A stretch of DNA of 64,000 bases from Planctomycetaceae bacterium (GTDB taxonomy: Bacteria; Planctomycetota; Planctomycetia; Pirellulales; Pirellulaceae). Location: NCBI GenBank assembly GCA_027487485.1, contig JAIYDN010000076.1:119223-183222 (forward strand), in the 5' to 3' direction. Each line of letters opens with the position of its first letter. The stretch's first letter is position 1. Position numbers and translations under genes: made by a program. The notes below the pieces were generated by a model. That model saw only the letters and a list, made by a program, of their open reading frames with translations. It ran no database searches and was not told the origin of the DNA. Below, piece after piece: positions 9,182-17,748 of this stretch.

Positions 9182-11118
9182 ATCTCAAGTCCTTTTTTCA
9201 GAGCACTTAGCGAAAACACCATCGGGTACAAACGCTCATGATACCAGAGCTTGGCAAAGTAAAACCCGATCGGCTGGCTTGTATGATGGTCGCCCGCCAA
9301 AACGAATTCACTCAACCTTCTTAAGCCAGCCATTATAGAGTCTGAATGCTCGGTTGTGTCGATCTGATGCATGATTCCGTCTAATGCGATCGCAGTTTCT
9401 TCGATTGTACTGGAGCCGCCAGTCTTGCCGATTGTGCCAGAGTTTCCCGGTCGGGCTGGATAATGGATGGAATCCCCACCTCCCCATCCTCCATCCCGAT
9501 TCTGACAGGAAATTAAAAAGTGAACGCCTTGGCGAAAAGCCTGGCTGTCTGACCGGTTGCATTGAGAAAAGCACTTGAGCACTCGCCCCGTTCCATACAC
9601 AGGATTATCCTCTTCGAGACGATCTTGATTTCCAAACCAAAGGGGCAACCAGCTTCCATCGGCCTGCTGATTCTTAAGTAGATAGCTCCATCCCCTTTCC
9701 GTAGCCTGTCGGATCCTATCGCTGGATACCGAATGCTGTGTCTTGTTGGACGGCTGGCTCACCACGCTACTCCAAACGTTCAACGCGCGCATGGCATGCG
9801 CGGTTAAATCGCTTCCGCTACGGTCGAATGGAAGAGTTCCCCAGCCCCGGCAGAAAGTGGGCCACCCCCCGTCGCTATTCTGCAACTTTAACAACCAACG
9901 GCACCCCATGGCCGCTGCATTGAGTACTCGTTCCAATCGACTCTCTGCCAAAAGATTGCCTGTCTCGATGGCTCCGGAATGAGCATCGTACCAATGCTTC
10001 AAGGCAATCAATGCCGCCGGAGTATCGTCCGCATCAGGCACCGCACCACTTAAATTGGTCCATCCCCATCCTCCAGGATCCGCTCCCGTGAACGGATGCC
10101 TCCGAACATGCTGGCACGACAAGAGCCAGTCGATATTTCGTTCCCATTCCAGATTGGTTTTCGGACGCTCGCGATCAACATCAAAAAAGGCCGTCGATGC
10201 AAGAGATGTCACCCAAGTCGCTAAATTCGTGTCGATAGGCCAACTACCATCCGGTAAAACGGAATCGATAATGAACTTACGAGCTTCCACTGCAACTCGT
10301 AACTCGATCTGTCCCATCGATGCAAGACTCATCAGTACGAAGCTAGTCAGCGGAACCGCTTCCAAATATCCACCGCTGGTGGGTTGCATCTGAGTTAACA
10401 CTCGACGAGTCGGTTCGATACACAGGGATCGAATCCATCGTAGGATCGGGTTCCTTCGTCGCTGATGAAAATGTTGAGCTTGACCGATGGCAACCAGCGC
10501 GGGTACGGCATAACTGACCACAGGCATCTTCGCAAAACGATACCAAGACTGAGGCAACGCGGCGGCCTCGAAGGGGAGCGTTGGGATCTGCCCCCAATCG
10601 ACCAGTCCGGAAATCGCACAATTGGTCAGAATCGGAACAACAAAGGTCTTGTCTTTGCCATAGCGTTGTCGCAAACCATCCCAGCCACCTTGCCGCTCAA
10701 CGTACGACCAAGCCGCGCCAATTTGACGTGCATATCGGGAATTATGCCCAGCTAATTGCCACGCAGCTAAGACCAGCAACGTTGTCGCAATATTCGACAA
10801 GGATCGATTGGTATCACCAAAGCCTCCATCCTCGTTTTGAGCCTCCGAAAGCCAGCGGCTCCCGTTTTCGATCAATCGCTCCATCGTCAAACGTTCTTGA
10901 TCCAAAGGTTCGGATGATGGGGGCAGGCTCACGCGAGTGTTCCTGGATTTCATTCGATCGACGCATGCCGAAAGCGCACTGACAGCGGTAGCGGTCGACA
11001 AGGCGGAAGTCGACAGCTCACCCGTCCAATGACTCGATGAACCTTTCTCGCGACCCAAGTCTTGATACAATCGCTCGATGGCTTGCTTCACTTGAAGCTG
11101 TAGTTCTAAATCCATCAT
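9169..11118 (-). CDS. shc: Squalene-hopene-type class II terpene cyclase
   Basis: This 649-aa protein has the alpha-alpha barrel repeats of squalene-hopene cyclases. Multiple QW-type motifs are seen (EDGGFGD, QGGWDG, DGSWPID, DGGWPTF, DGSWLPLWF, DGGWGGG), and the protonating DxDD motif appears as DADDT near residue 360. The length fits the family. It would cyclise a linear triterpene at the membrane, classically squalene to hopene. No squalene synthase (hpnC/D/E) or hopanoid tailoring gene is adjacent; instead it is coupled to a polyprenyl synthetase fusion. Another linear isoprenoid substrate, as for the tetraprenyl-beta-curcumene cyclases, is therefore possible. The ATG start is 1 nt beyond the stop of the PhnP-like gene; a second ATG follows immediately (11115). 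Confidence 0.82.
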   Translation of the reverse strand: MMDLELQLQVKQAIERLYQDLGREKGSSSHWTGELSTSALSTATAVSALSACVDRMKSRNTRVSLPPSSEPLDQERLTMERLIENGSRWLSEAQNEDGGFGDTNRSLSNIATTLLVLAAWQLAGHNSRYARQIGAAWSYVERQGGWDGLRQRYGKDKTFVVPILTNCAISGLVDWGQIPTLPFEAAALPQSWYRFAKMPVVSYAVPALVAIGQAQHFHQRRRNPILRWIRSLCIEPTRRVLTQMQPTSGGYLEAVPLTSFVLMSLASMGQIELRVAVEARKFIIDSVLPDGSWPIDTNLATWVTSLASTAFFDVDRERPKTNLEWERNIDWLLSCQHVRRHPFTGADPGGWGWTNLSGAVPDADDTPAALIALKHWYDAHSGAIETGNLLAESRLERVLNAAAMGCRWLLKLQNSDGGWPTFCRGWGTLPFDRSGSDLTAHAMRALNVWSSVVSQPSNKTQHSVSSDRIRQATERGWSYLLKNQQADGSWLPLWFGNQDRLEEDNPVYGTGRVLKCFSQCNRSDSQAFRQGVHFLISCQNRDGGWGGGDSIHYPARPGNSGTIGKTGGSSTIEETAIALDGIMHQIDTTEHSDSIMAGLRRLSEFVLAGDHHTSQPIGFYFAKLWYHERLYPMVFSLSALKKGLEICQR

Positions 11119-11119
11119 T

Positions 11120-11926
11120 TTAGGTCAGTGGGAACCGAAGCCCGTCGTATCCCAACCTGACTCGGTCTGGAAGTTTCGAGTTGCCCAGTTCATACTCCAA
11201 ATCGTGCGAAAGATGAGTAAGGTACGTTGTCTTCGGATTCAACCGATCGACAATCGCAAGCGCTTCATCCACCGACAAGTGAGTCGCATGCGGTGTGTAT
11301 CGTAAAGCGTCTAAGACCAGGATATCCAGATTCTCCAGCAAAGCCATGCTCGAATCTGAGATCGCGTTCGTATCGGTGCAATAAGCGACATTCCCGAAAC
11401 GGAACCCCAACACGTCACAGTAAGGACCATGCGTAAGTGGGATGGGCTGAACGGTGCACCCCAAAACTTCAAAGGGCTCGTGTCCAATTCTGACAAAGTC
11501 GAGCTGCGGCACTGCCCCGGCATGCGTGTGTTCGCGATCGACGAAAGCGTAATCAAAAACCTTGCGAATTCGTGTCTCTACCTTCTCTTCACAATACAAG
11601 GGAACAGCATGCCCCAACAGGAAAGGGAACAGCCTTAAGTCATCCAACCCGTGAAGATGATCTGCATGTTCATGGGTGAAAAGAACCGCATCGACAACTC
11701 CAATCGTCTCTCGCAAGAGTTGATGGCGCAAATCCGGCGAAGTGTCGATCAACAAATTTCCACCCGGCAAACCCAAAATCGCGCCCGATCGCGTGCGATT
11801 GTTTTTGGGATTCGAGCTCGTGCAAACATCGCAGCCACAACCAATCGCAGGGACCCCAACGCTAGTACCCGTACCAAGGAGAATCATCTCTCCCGCAAAA
11901 TCCGTGCTTTTGATTCTGTGTTTCAC
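11120..11926 (-). CDS. PhnP-like metallo-beta-lactamase-fold phosphodiesterase
   Basis: This 268-aa metallo-hydrolase carries the THEHADH metal motif, a downstream HGPYCD and CTDTNAIS segment, and an N-terminal zinc-binding insert with CGCDVC. The insert and GTGTSVGVP start are typical of PhnP and related cyclic phosphodiesterases. PhnP opens 5-phosphoribosyl 1,2-cyclic phosphate in C-P lyase pathways, but no phn genes are near, so the substrate here may be another cyclic phosphate or a cyclic dinucleotide-like ester. It starts with GTG at 11926, with an AGGA a few nt upstream. It lies 29 nt after the kinase-phosphatase gene and 1 nt before the terpene cyclase, in one operon. Confidence 0.75.
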   Translation of the reverse strand: MKHRIKSTDFAGEMILLGTGTSVGVPAIGCGCDVCTSSNPKNNRTRSGAILGLPGGNLLIDTSPDLRHQLLRETIGVVDAVLFTHEHADHLHGLDDLRLFPFLLGHAVPLYCEEKVETRIRKVFDYAFVDREHTHAGAVPQLDFVRIGHEPFEVLGCTVQPIPLTHGPYCDVLGFRFGNVAYCTDTNAISDSSMALLENLDILVLDALRYTPHATHLSVDEALAIVDRLNPKTTYLTHLSHDLEYELGNSKLPDRVRLGYDGLRFPLT

Positions 11927-11955
11927 AGTTCCTGCTTTTCGATTGAACGACGTGC

Positions 11956-13257
11956 TTAATTCGCTTCCAGTACGATCGCGGTTGCATTGTCACGGCCAGA
12001 TTCCGCAACGGCACTTTGCACTAAACGCTGAGCAGGTTTCATCATAGACAACGCATCGCCCGGCGAAAGGATTAAATCGCAAACCGCTCGATCCCACAAT
12101 CCATCGGTGATTCCATCGGTACACAAAACCAGTTTATCCCCGCTTTCGATCGAAAACGTTCCGCATTGAGGTTCCACAAACTGGTTCCCAGCACCAAGGG
12201 ATTTCGACAAAACATTGCGTCTTGGATGAGATCGCCCCTCGCGCTCGTTCAGCTTTCCATTGCGTCTGAGCCAAGCGACATACGTATGGTCTTCGGTGAT
12301 TTGAACCATCTCCATAGCAGACGTGGAAGGTTCCAATGGCAGTTGACGCTTACGGAAATGATAAAGCCTTGTGTCACCGATATGACCAAAGATAACCGTT
12401 CGTCGATGGATCCATACAAGCGTTAGTGTTGCACCCATGTTCGTGCAATTCTGATCCCATTTACTAAGCATCATCAATTCATCGTGAATTGCCTTGAACA
12501 TCCGATTCAAGATCAAGGGGGCCGATTCCACGAGATGTTCATGAGTCAACATATACGCACGAGGTAGAAACTTAGTGATGTTATCGAGCGCAATCTTGCC
12601 AGCTAGTTCTCCGGACCGCTCCCCACCCATTCCATCGGTAACCGCAAAAAGCATGTCTGCCGCTTGAGTTGTCGAACTACCATCTTTTCCTAGATAGCGC
12701 ACTCCACTTTGATCGAACAGCATCGCTAAAAAGCGATCTTCGTTATTCGGGCGAAAACGCCCCGGATGAGACATCGCAGACCAGCTTACATCGATCGGCA
12801 GGTTGGGAAGCAAGCCTTCTGGTGGTTCCGCCGGAAAACTAGCGGAGGGTGTATCGCCATTGTCTAGTAGATCCTGTTCTTGCTGATCCAAGATCGTCGA
12901 GAATTCAAAATCGATCACGCAAAATCGACCATCGGACGCGCGGTAAGTGATGTTGCGAAGAAAAGCATCGTCGTGTCGAACTCCATAGCTCTCGAGCTCG
13001 CCAAATATCGACCTGATCTTTTCGTCACCCAACCGTTCAACCCGAGTGCCACAGTTGCTAGTCACAATCTCCAATGTTTCCGTATCGGCCGAAAGCAACC
13101 TCGGAACGAATGGGCATTTGCGATTCTCCAGGTAAACCAGCACTCGACACTCGTTCTGAAAACGCTCCTTCGCTTTCGGCCCTTGAAAGAGCTTATGGAC
13201 ACGACCGTCGTAGCCGATCCGGACTACCGCTCGCTGAGTATTCTTGGCTTCAATCAT
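11956..13257 (-). CDS. Fusion of a small RIO/LPS-kinase-like kinase and a PP2C-family protein phosphatase
   Basis: This 433-aa cytoplasmic protein combines opposing activities. The N-terminal 130 residues look like a compact kinase: a Lys in VHKLFQG, an HDDAFLRN catalytic loop (H95, D97, N102) and a DFE metal motif at 116-118, with no full-size eukaryotic kinase lobe. From about residue 155 it is a PP2C/SpoIIE-type Mn/Mg phosphatase with RPNNED, VTDGMGG, GHIGDTR, CTDGITDG and GRDNAT motifs. ATG 13257 is preferred over TTG 13260 because GGTGA lies upstream. It probably reverses Ser/Thr phosphorylation by Hanks-type kinases. The target of the kinase half is unknown. It lies 86 nt downstream of the LarA-like gene. 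Confidence 0.8.
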   Translation of the reverse strand: MIEAKNTQRAVVRIGYDGRVHKLFQGPKAKERFQNECRVLVYLENRKCPFVPRLLSADTETLEIVTSNCGTRVERLGDEKIRSIFGELESYGVRHDDAFLRNITYRASDGRFCVIDFEFSTILDQQEQDLLDNGDTPSASFPAEPPEGLLPNLPIDVSWSAMSHPGRFRPNNEDRFLAMLFDQSGVRYLGKDGSSTTQAADMLFAVTDGMGGERSGELAGKIALDNITKFLPRAYMLTHEHLVESAPLILNRMFKAIHDELMMLSKWDQNCTNMGATLTLVWIHRRTVIFGHIGDTRLYHFRKRQLPLEPSTSAMEMVQITEDHTYVAWLRRNGKLNEREGRSHPRRNVLSKSLGAGNQFVEPQCGTFSIESGDKLVLCTDGITDGLWDRAVCDLILSPGDALSMMKPAQRLVQSAVAESGRDNATAIVLEAN

Positions 13258-13346
13258 CAAGGCTTCACCTTATTTGCATGGACGCAAGCGAGCAAAATTC
13301 TAAAGACAATCTGGGTTTTCAAAGACGAACGGAACTTTGCCAAACA

Positions 13347-14627
13347 TCAAAAGGCATGCGGATGGTCTTGGTGCATCCACAGCCCCAGCCCAGGATTCCG
13401 TATAAAGTAAAATGCCTCGCCAGTTCGACTTGTGTTCCAGCCATCCTGGATCTGTTCAACGCGGTATTCCGACAAGGCAAATTGGTAGTCACCAAAACTA
13501 TAGTTCACAGACTCGATCTCGGCCGGAGTCAGTTTGCCAGGACAGTACTCCACTTGAAAGCGATTCTCCGTAGAGCCATGGATTAGATGCGCGGCTACCG
13601 AAAGATTGCCAGCGAGATCCGCGTTTTTGGCTACCATGTCGATGACTTCCGGTGTGGTCCGATAGCCATAGCGCCGAATCAACGCATCGACATCGGCATG
13701 CTCACCGAACTTCTCGACGCCAGGAGCAATCACCACCAAAGTTCCACCATCCGCGATCGCCATCCGAGTTCTATAAATGGCTTTGTTGGCAACCCATGTC
13801 TTTTTGTATTTGCTAGGGTCCATCCAGACGACCATCTTCTTGGGTGCTTCTGGCAATCGAAAGCAATTCACCTTGGACGCAAGCGCCCCCGCTTCGTCAA
13901 ACACCGAATGATCATCCCCAACATACAAGCCACGTACCACAGGCCCCTGATCCGGTGTCGACTCGACGACGGTCAGCACATAAACCACCGGACGATGAGT
14001 CAAAAAGAGATCCGACGCTCGGTTCAAGATACGCCGCAACGGAGTATCGCATCGCCCCATGACTCTTTCCATGCCGTACAAGGCGCTTAGATAATGGCTG
14101 CCATCAATCCCGTCGCTTCCGCCCGTACCCACAAAGATATTCTTGTTGTAGTTGGCCATCCCGATCACTTCATGGGGCACAACCTGCCCAACGGACAGTA
14201 TCAAGTCGTGGTCGCCTCGGGAAATCATTTGATTGACTTGAGCTGGCCATGGGCGATCATAAACGCCCTCCGTTACAGCTCGAACAAAATCGGAGTCGAC
14301 ATACCCCAGCGTATCCACCTCGGTTCGGTAGCGATGGATCCGAATCAAGTCTCTCGGGAAGTCACCAAAGATCTTGGTAAGCTCTTCCTCGGTCATGGCA
14401 GAATGAGTCCCCAAGGCAGGCATCACGTCAGTTAACCGATCCCCAAGCACTTGCAACACAGCATGCATGATCGGCCCAGCTTGCGAATCCAATCGAGTGT
14501 GGTCCGGTGGAACAGCCAGAACCTTTTTAACGGTCGGCCGTTGCTGAAGCGTGGTCGAGATCGCTTCGACGTAGTCCTCCATGCCCAGCACGGATGTTTG
14601 GCTACCTTTCGAGTAATAAATTGTCAT
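13347..14627 (-). CDS. LarA-family (DUF2088) nickel-pincer racemase/epimerase-like protein
   Basis: This 426-aa protein resembles lactate racemase LarA, which uses a nickel-pincer nucleotide to shift a hydride at a 2-hydroxyacid carbon. Hallmarks are PPDHTRLD in the N-terminal domain, the ALGTHSAMTEEEL histidine motif, and VVPHEVIGMANYNKNIFVG, where a catalytic His and the pincer-bearing Lys are expected. The usual glycine-rich GxSGGxK is replaced by GMANYNK, which marks a divergent subgroup, so lactate is not assured as substrate. The start at 14627 is chosen because it overlaps the argH stop (ATGA); the reading frame is open for nine more codons upstream. No cofactor genes (larB, larC, larE) are in the window. 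Confidence 0.75.
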   Translation of the reverse strand: MTIYYSKGSQTSVLGMEDYVEAISTTLQQRPTVKKVLAVPPDHTRLDSQAGPIMHAVLQVLGDRLTDVMPALGTHSAMTEEELTKIFGDFPRDLIRIHRYRTEVDTLGYVDSDFVRAVTEGVYDRPWPAQVNQMISRGDHDLILSVGQVVPHEVIGMANYNKNIFVGTGGSDGIDGSHYLSALYGMERVMGRCDTPLRRILNRASDLFLTHRPVVYVLTVVESTPDQGPVVRGLYVGDDHSVFDEAGALASKVNCFRLPEAPKKMVVWMDPSKYKKTWVANKAIYRTRMAIADGGTLVVIAPGVEKFGEHADVDALIRRYGYRTTPEVIDMVAKNADLAGNLSVAAHLIHGSTENRFQVEYCPGKLTPAEIESVNYSFGDYQFALSEYRVEQIQDGWNTSRTGEAFYFIRNPGLGLWMHQDHPHAF

Positions 14628-16081
14628 GATGAGACCACAAGTGAAGCTTGCCATCGCTTGACTTGCTCCGCAACACGCTCTGGACTGCTCGAACCGTACG
14701 ACCGGTAGCCAGCGACCGCCCCTTTCACCCCAAGTTGCTCTCGAAGTGAGCTGTCGAACGATTCATCGACCGACTTCAATTCCGCGTCGCTCAAGCTTGC
14801 CAGAGGAACGGATCGTCCCTTTGCGATCGCTACCAGCTCACCAACTTTATGATGGGCCGTTCGTTGCGGCATTCCGCGTCCAATCAAAACCTCCATCAAG
14901 GCGGTTGCGTCCAGATACCCTTGGTCGAGCCTTGCGGAAATCACTGCCGGTTGCAGTTCTGCTTGCTCCACGATGGGAATCGCAAGCTCCAGACACGCTA
15001 AGACGGTATCAAAGGAATCAAAAAGTGGTGGCTTGTCCTCTTGGAGGTCCCGGTTGTACGCGAGCGGCAGCCCTTTGATCAGTACCAACAACGTTTGAAG
15101 ATTGCCGACCACCCGAGCCGATTTGCCTCGCGTCAGTTCCAGCGTATCGGGATTCACTTTCTGAGGCATGATGGAGCTACCCGTGCAAAACGCATGCGGC
15201 AATTTGATGAAACCGAACTCCGTCGTCGACCAAAGTATCCACTCTTCGGCCCAGCCGCTCAGATGCTCTGCAATCATGGTCAGTACAAACACCGCTTCGA
15301 CAACAAAGTCGCGGTCGCTGCTGATGTCGATGCTGTTAGCTGCTACGCTCTCAAAGCCAAGTAGAGTCGCGGAATACGCACGATCTATCGGCAGACTCGT
15401 ACCAGCCACTGCGGCTCCACCCAGCGGGCATTCGTTGACACGCTTTCGGCAGTCTGCGATTCGACTTCGGTCGCGTGACAACTTTTCGATGTACGCTAGC
15501 CAATAATGAGCGGCTAAAACAGGCTGAGCCCGCTGCATATGCGTGTAAGCGGGAACGATGACATCGTGATCTTTCTGGCAACGCGACAGGAAGGCCACTT
15601 GCAATCGTTGCAACAAAGCATCCAAGATATCCAGATGGTCCCGAACCCACAGACGCAGATCGGTGGAAATTTGATCGTTTCGCGAACGCGCTGTATGCAG
15701 CTTTCGACCGACGTCTCCCAACCGATTGATCAGCTCTTGCTCGATATGCATATGGATATCTTCGAGCTCAATTCGAAAGGGCATCTCGCCCCGATCCAAA
15801 AGACCACCGATCTCGGTCAACTCTCGTTCGATCGACTCAAGCTCTTCCGAACTAATCAGCCCCTGCTGGCACAGCATCTTGGCATGCGCCTTCGAACCTC
15901 GAATGTCCTGTTGGTACAGTCGATAGTCGAACGAAATGCTTTCGCTAAATCGGGCTAGACGATCGTCGGCGCCATGAGTGAATACGCCACTTCGGGAAGG
16001 AGAAGCCAAAGTTCTGTCCTGGTCTGAGTTAAAGATGCCGTCCACTACAAAGTTCAAGTTGCGAATCCGAACAGCACGCAT
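14624..16081 (-). CDS. argH: Argininosuccinate lyase
   Basis: ArgH cleaves L-argininosuccinate to arginine and fumarate, the last step of arginine biosynthesis, as a cytoplasmic tetramer. The fumarase/aspartase superfamily signature GSSIMPQKVNP is intact, as are TARSRNDQ and the THMQRAQP loop. The 485-aa frame opens at ATG 16081, but family homology begins at about residue 28 (SRSGVFTHGADD). An in-frame TTG at 16009, with AGGA upstream, would give 461 aa, the usual length, so the true start may be there. Its stop overlaps the LarA-like gene by ATGA, an unexpected pairing. It is transcribed divergently from the ABC permease gene. Confidence 0.96.
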   Translation of the reverse strand: MRAVRIRNLNFVVDGIFNSDQDRTLASPSRSGVFTHGADDRLARFSESISFDYRLYQQDIRGSKAHAKMLCQQGLISSEELESIERELTEIGGLLDRGEMPFRIELEDIHMHIEQELINRLGDVGRKLHTARSRNDQISTDLRLWVRDHLDILDALLQRLQVAFLSRCQKDHDVIVPAYTHMQRAQPVLAAHYWLAYIEKLSRDRSRIADCRKRVNECPLGGAAVAGTSLPIDRAYSATLLGFESVAANSIDISSDRDFVVEAVFVLTMIAEHLSGWAEEWILWSTTEFGFIKLPHAFCTGSSIMPQKVNPDTLELTRGKSARVVGNLQTLLVLIKGLPLAYNRDLQEDKPPLFDSFDTVLACLELAIPIVEQAELQPAVISARLDQGYLDATALMEVLIGRGMPQRTAHHKVGELVAIAKGRSVPLASLSDAELKSVDESFDSSLREQLGVKGAVAGYRSYGSSSPERVAEQVKRWQASLVVSS

Positions 16082-16193
16082 GTTGGCGCAAAAAGAAACT
16101 TCATTCGCTTCCTATGCAATTCGCTTTCGTGTTATGATTGTCCCGGTTTTACCAAGATTCTCAAGCCACGAACAATAGTTAACTTGGTGGTTG

Positions 16194-17411
16194 ATGCTGG
16201 TTTTTCGCCGTACTCCAATCTCGCTCCTGAACCTGATTAGCCAGCCCACTCGGGCAATTGTCAGTGTTACAGGGGTCGCATTCGCCCTTTTGCTGATCTT
16301 TATGCAGCTGGGCTTTCGAGGTGCTGTTGGAAATACGGCTACCATCGTGTACGGAAAACTCAAGGGGCAATTGGTCATGCGTTCGCCTGACTACGTGCAT
16401 CTGTACGAACCGCGGATGTTTGAACGCTTTTGGATGAACAAGGTTGCGACCCATCCTGACGTCGAAAGTGTGGATCCCTTTTTCATCATGTTGCAGCGAT
16501 GGCAAAATCCCCTTCGTAACCAAGGGTGCCTGCAAGCTCCTCCCGATGGCTCCTTCCGAACGGTCGGAATGATGGGGATGCAACTCGACCGCTCCGTTCT
16601 AAACTTGAAAGAACTGGACAGCAAACTAGACCTGCTTCAAGCCCCTGATACCATGCTGGTGGATCGCGCCACGCGAGCGGAATACGGCCCCGAGGATTGC
16701 AAACGCTTTTCCGAGCTCGATGTCGGCAAGAGAACAGAACTTGGCAATCGGTCTACCAGAATCGCAGGCACTTTTCAGCTTGGAACAGGGCTTGCAACCA
16801 ACGGAGCGGTCCTGGTCAGCGATCTCGAGTTTGGACTTCGATCAGGCACTGACGTTCGACGACGCGTTTCTTTGGGGCTCGTTGAATTGAAGCCAAACTG
16901 CGATCCTCGGAAAGCTCGCGATTCCATCTTGCAGTATCTAAAACAATCGGACTCGCGATCGGAATTGGCTGTCCAGATACTCACGATGGAAGAACAGCGT
17001 CAATGGGAACGCAAGCGATGGCTCACGGAAACACCCATCGGGATGATTTTTTCGATGGGCGTGGTGCTGTCCTTCATTATCGGCTCAGCTATCGTTTACA
17101 TGGTTCTGGCAACGGATGTTTCCAGTCGTTTGGCCGAATACGCAACTCTGAAAGCCATGGGATACTCTCCCTTTTTCTTGGCGATCAGCGTTCTCAAGCA
17201 AGCATGGCTATTGTCTTTATTCGGTTACATTCCCGCCTTGCTCGCCGCGATGACTCTCTATGCGATCACCTCCAACCTCTCCGGTATCCCTACGTTTATG
17301 ACGTGGGAACGAGCCTTCGGAGTTTTCGGGCTTGCGCTCCTCATGTGCACCACTGCCGGATTGCTGGCGGTCAGGAAATTGCTAAAAGCCGAACCCGCTT
17401 CGTTGTTCTAG
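16194..17411 (+). CDS. DevC/FtsX-type ABC transporter permease, orphan
   Basis: This 405-aa membrane protein has one N-terminal transmembrane helix (about residues 20-40), a soluble domain of roughly 220 residues outside, and three C-terminal helices. That is the FtsX/MacB permease topology, and the sequence resembles cyanobacterial DevC. It would work with an ATPase (DevA type) and a membrane-fusion protein (DevB type), but neither gene follows; only a repeat region and the convergent nuoN lie downstream. ATG 16194 is chosen over an adjacent TTG at 16191. It is divergent from argH with about 110 nt between them. The partner ATPase must be encoded elsewhere, or the gene is a stranded relic. 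Confidence 0.78.
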   Translation: MLVFRRTPISLLNLISQPTRAIVSVTGVAFALLLIFMQLGFRGAVGNTATIVYGKLKGQLVMRSPDYVHLYEPRMFERFWMNKVATHPDVESVDPFFIMLQRWQNPLRNQGCLQAPPDGSFRTVGMMGMQLDRSVLNLKELDSKLDLLQAPDTMLVDRATRAEYGPEDCKRFSELDVGKRTELGNRSTRIAGTFQLGTGLATNGAVLVSDLEFGLRSGTDVRRRVSLGLVELKPNCDPRKARDSILQYLKQSDSRSELAVQILTMEEQRQWERKRWLTETPIGMIFSMGVVLSFIIGSAIVYMVLATDVSSRLAEYATLKAMGYSPFFLAISVLKQAWLLSLFGYIPALLAAMTLYAITSNLSGIPTFMTWERAFGVFGLALLMCTTAGLLAVRKLLKAEPASLF

Positions 17412-17442
17412 GAACGTCTTATCGCAGATCGTTAGGGTCTTT

Positions 17443-17537
17443 CGTACTCGTACTCCGCCCGAAGGGCAGTACTCGTACACGAATAACACGACAATCGAGT
17501 ACGAGTACGAGTACCATTTCATTGAGTACGAGTACGA
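17443..17537. repeat. GAGTACGAGTAC-type direct and inverted repeat cluster
   Basis: Within the non-coding gap 17412-17748, short GTAC-rich units recur. CGTACTCGTACTC is at 17443-17455 and the opposite orientation CGAGTACGAGTACGAGTAC is at 17496-17513, with another GAGTACGAGTACGA at 17524-17537. The two orientations can pair into a hairpin with an about 40-nt loop. The 6-bp periodicity (GAGTAC) makes it a low-complexity dispersed repeat rather than a CRISPR array. It lies just after the permease stop, so it could also end that transcript. Confidence 0.7.
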
Positions 17538-17614
17538 TTTCAAGTGAAGTTGCTACCCTTCAGAACCGTCAATCAAGAGAAACGACCGACGAAAGTCGTT
17601 GTTCGTTTCCATGA

Positions 17615-17686
17615 GCCTGAGGCGCTAGCCGATTAACGCAATACTCAAGTGACGCAATACTCAAGAAATCGGCTAGCGCCTCAGGC
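17615..17686. repeat. 20-bp perfect inverted repeat with an internal 16-bp tandem repeat (REP/MITE-like)
   Basis: The arm GCCTGAGGCGCTAGCCGATT (17615-17634) is matched exactly by its reverse complement at 17667-17686. The 32-nt loop consists of two head-to-tail copies of a 16-nt unit around ACGCAATACTCAAG (17635-17650 and 17651-17666; 14 of 16 identical). It lies between the convergent ends of the permease gene and nuoN, so the RNA hairpin could serve as a bidirectional terminator. The perfect symmetry suggests a dispersed palindromic element rather than an ordinary terminator; there is no long T-tract. Confidence 0.85.
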
Positions 17687-17748
17687 ACATTTTTGACGGG
17701 CACGCCATGAACAGCCGAACTCGGAAATCTTCCACAGCTTTGAGATCG

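Noticed and set aside
17443..17537. Regular short repeats suggesting a CRISPR array
   Set aside because: Units are 6-bp periodic and in both orientations, without unique spacers of constant length or cas genes.
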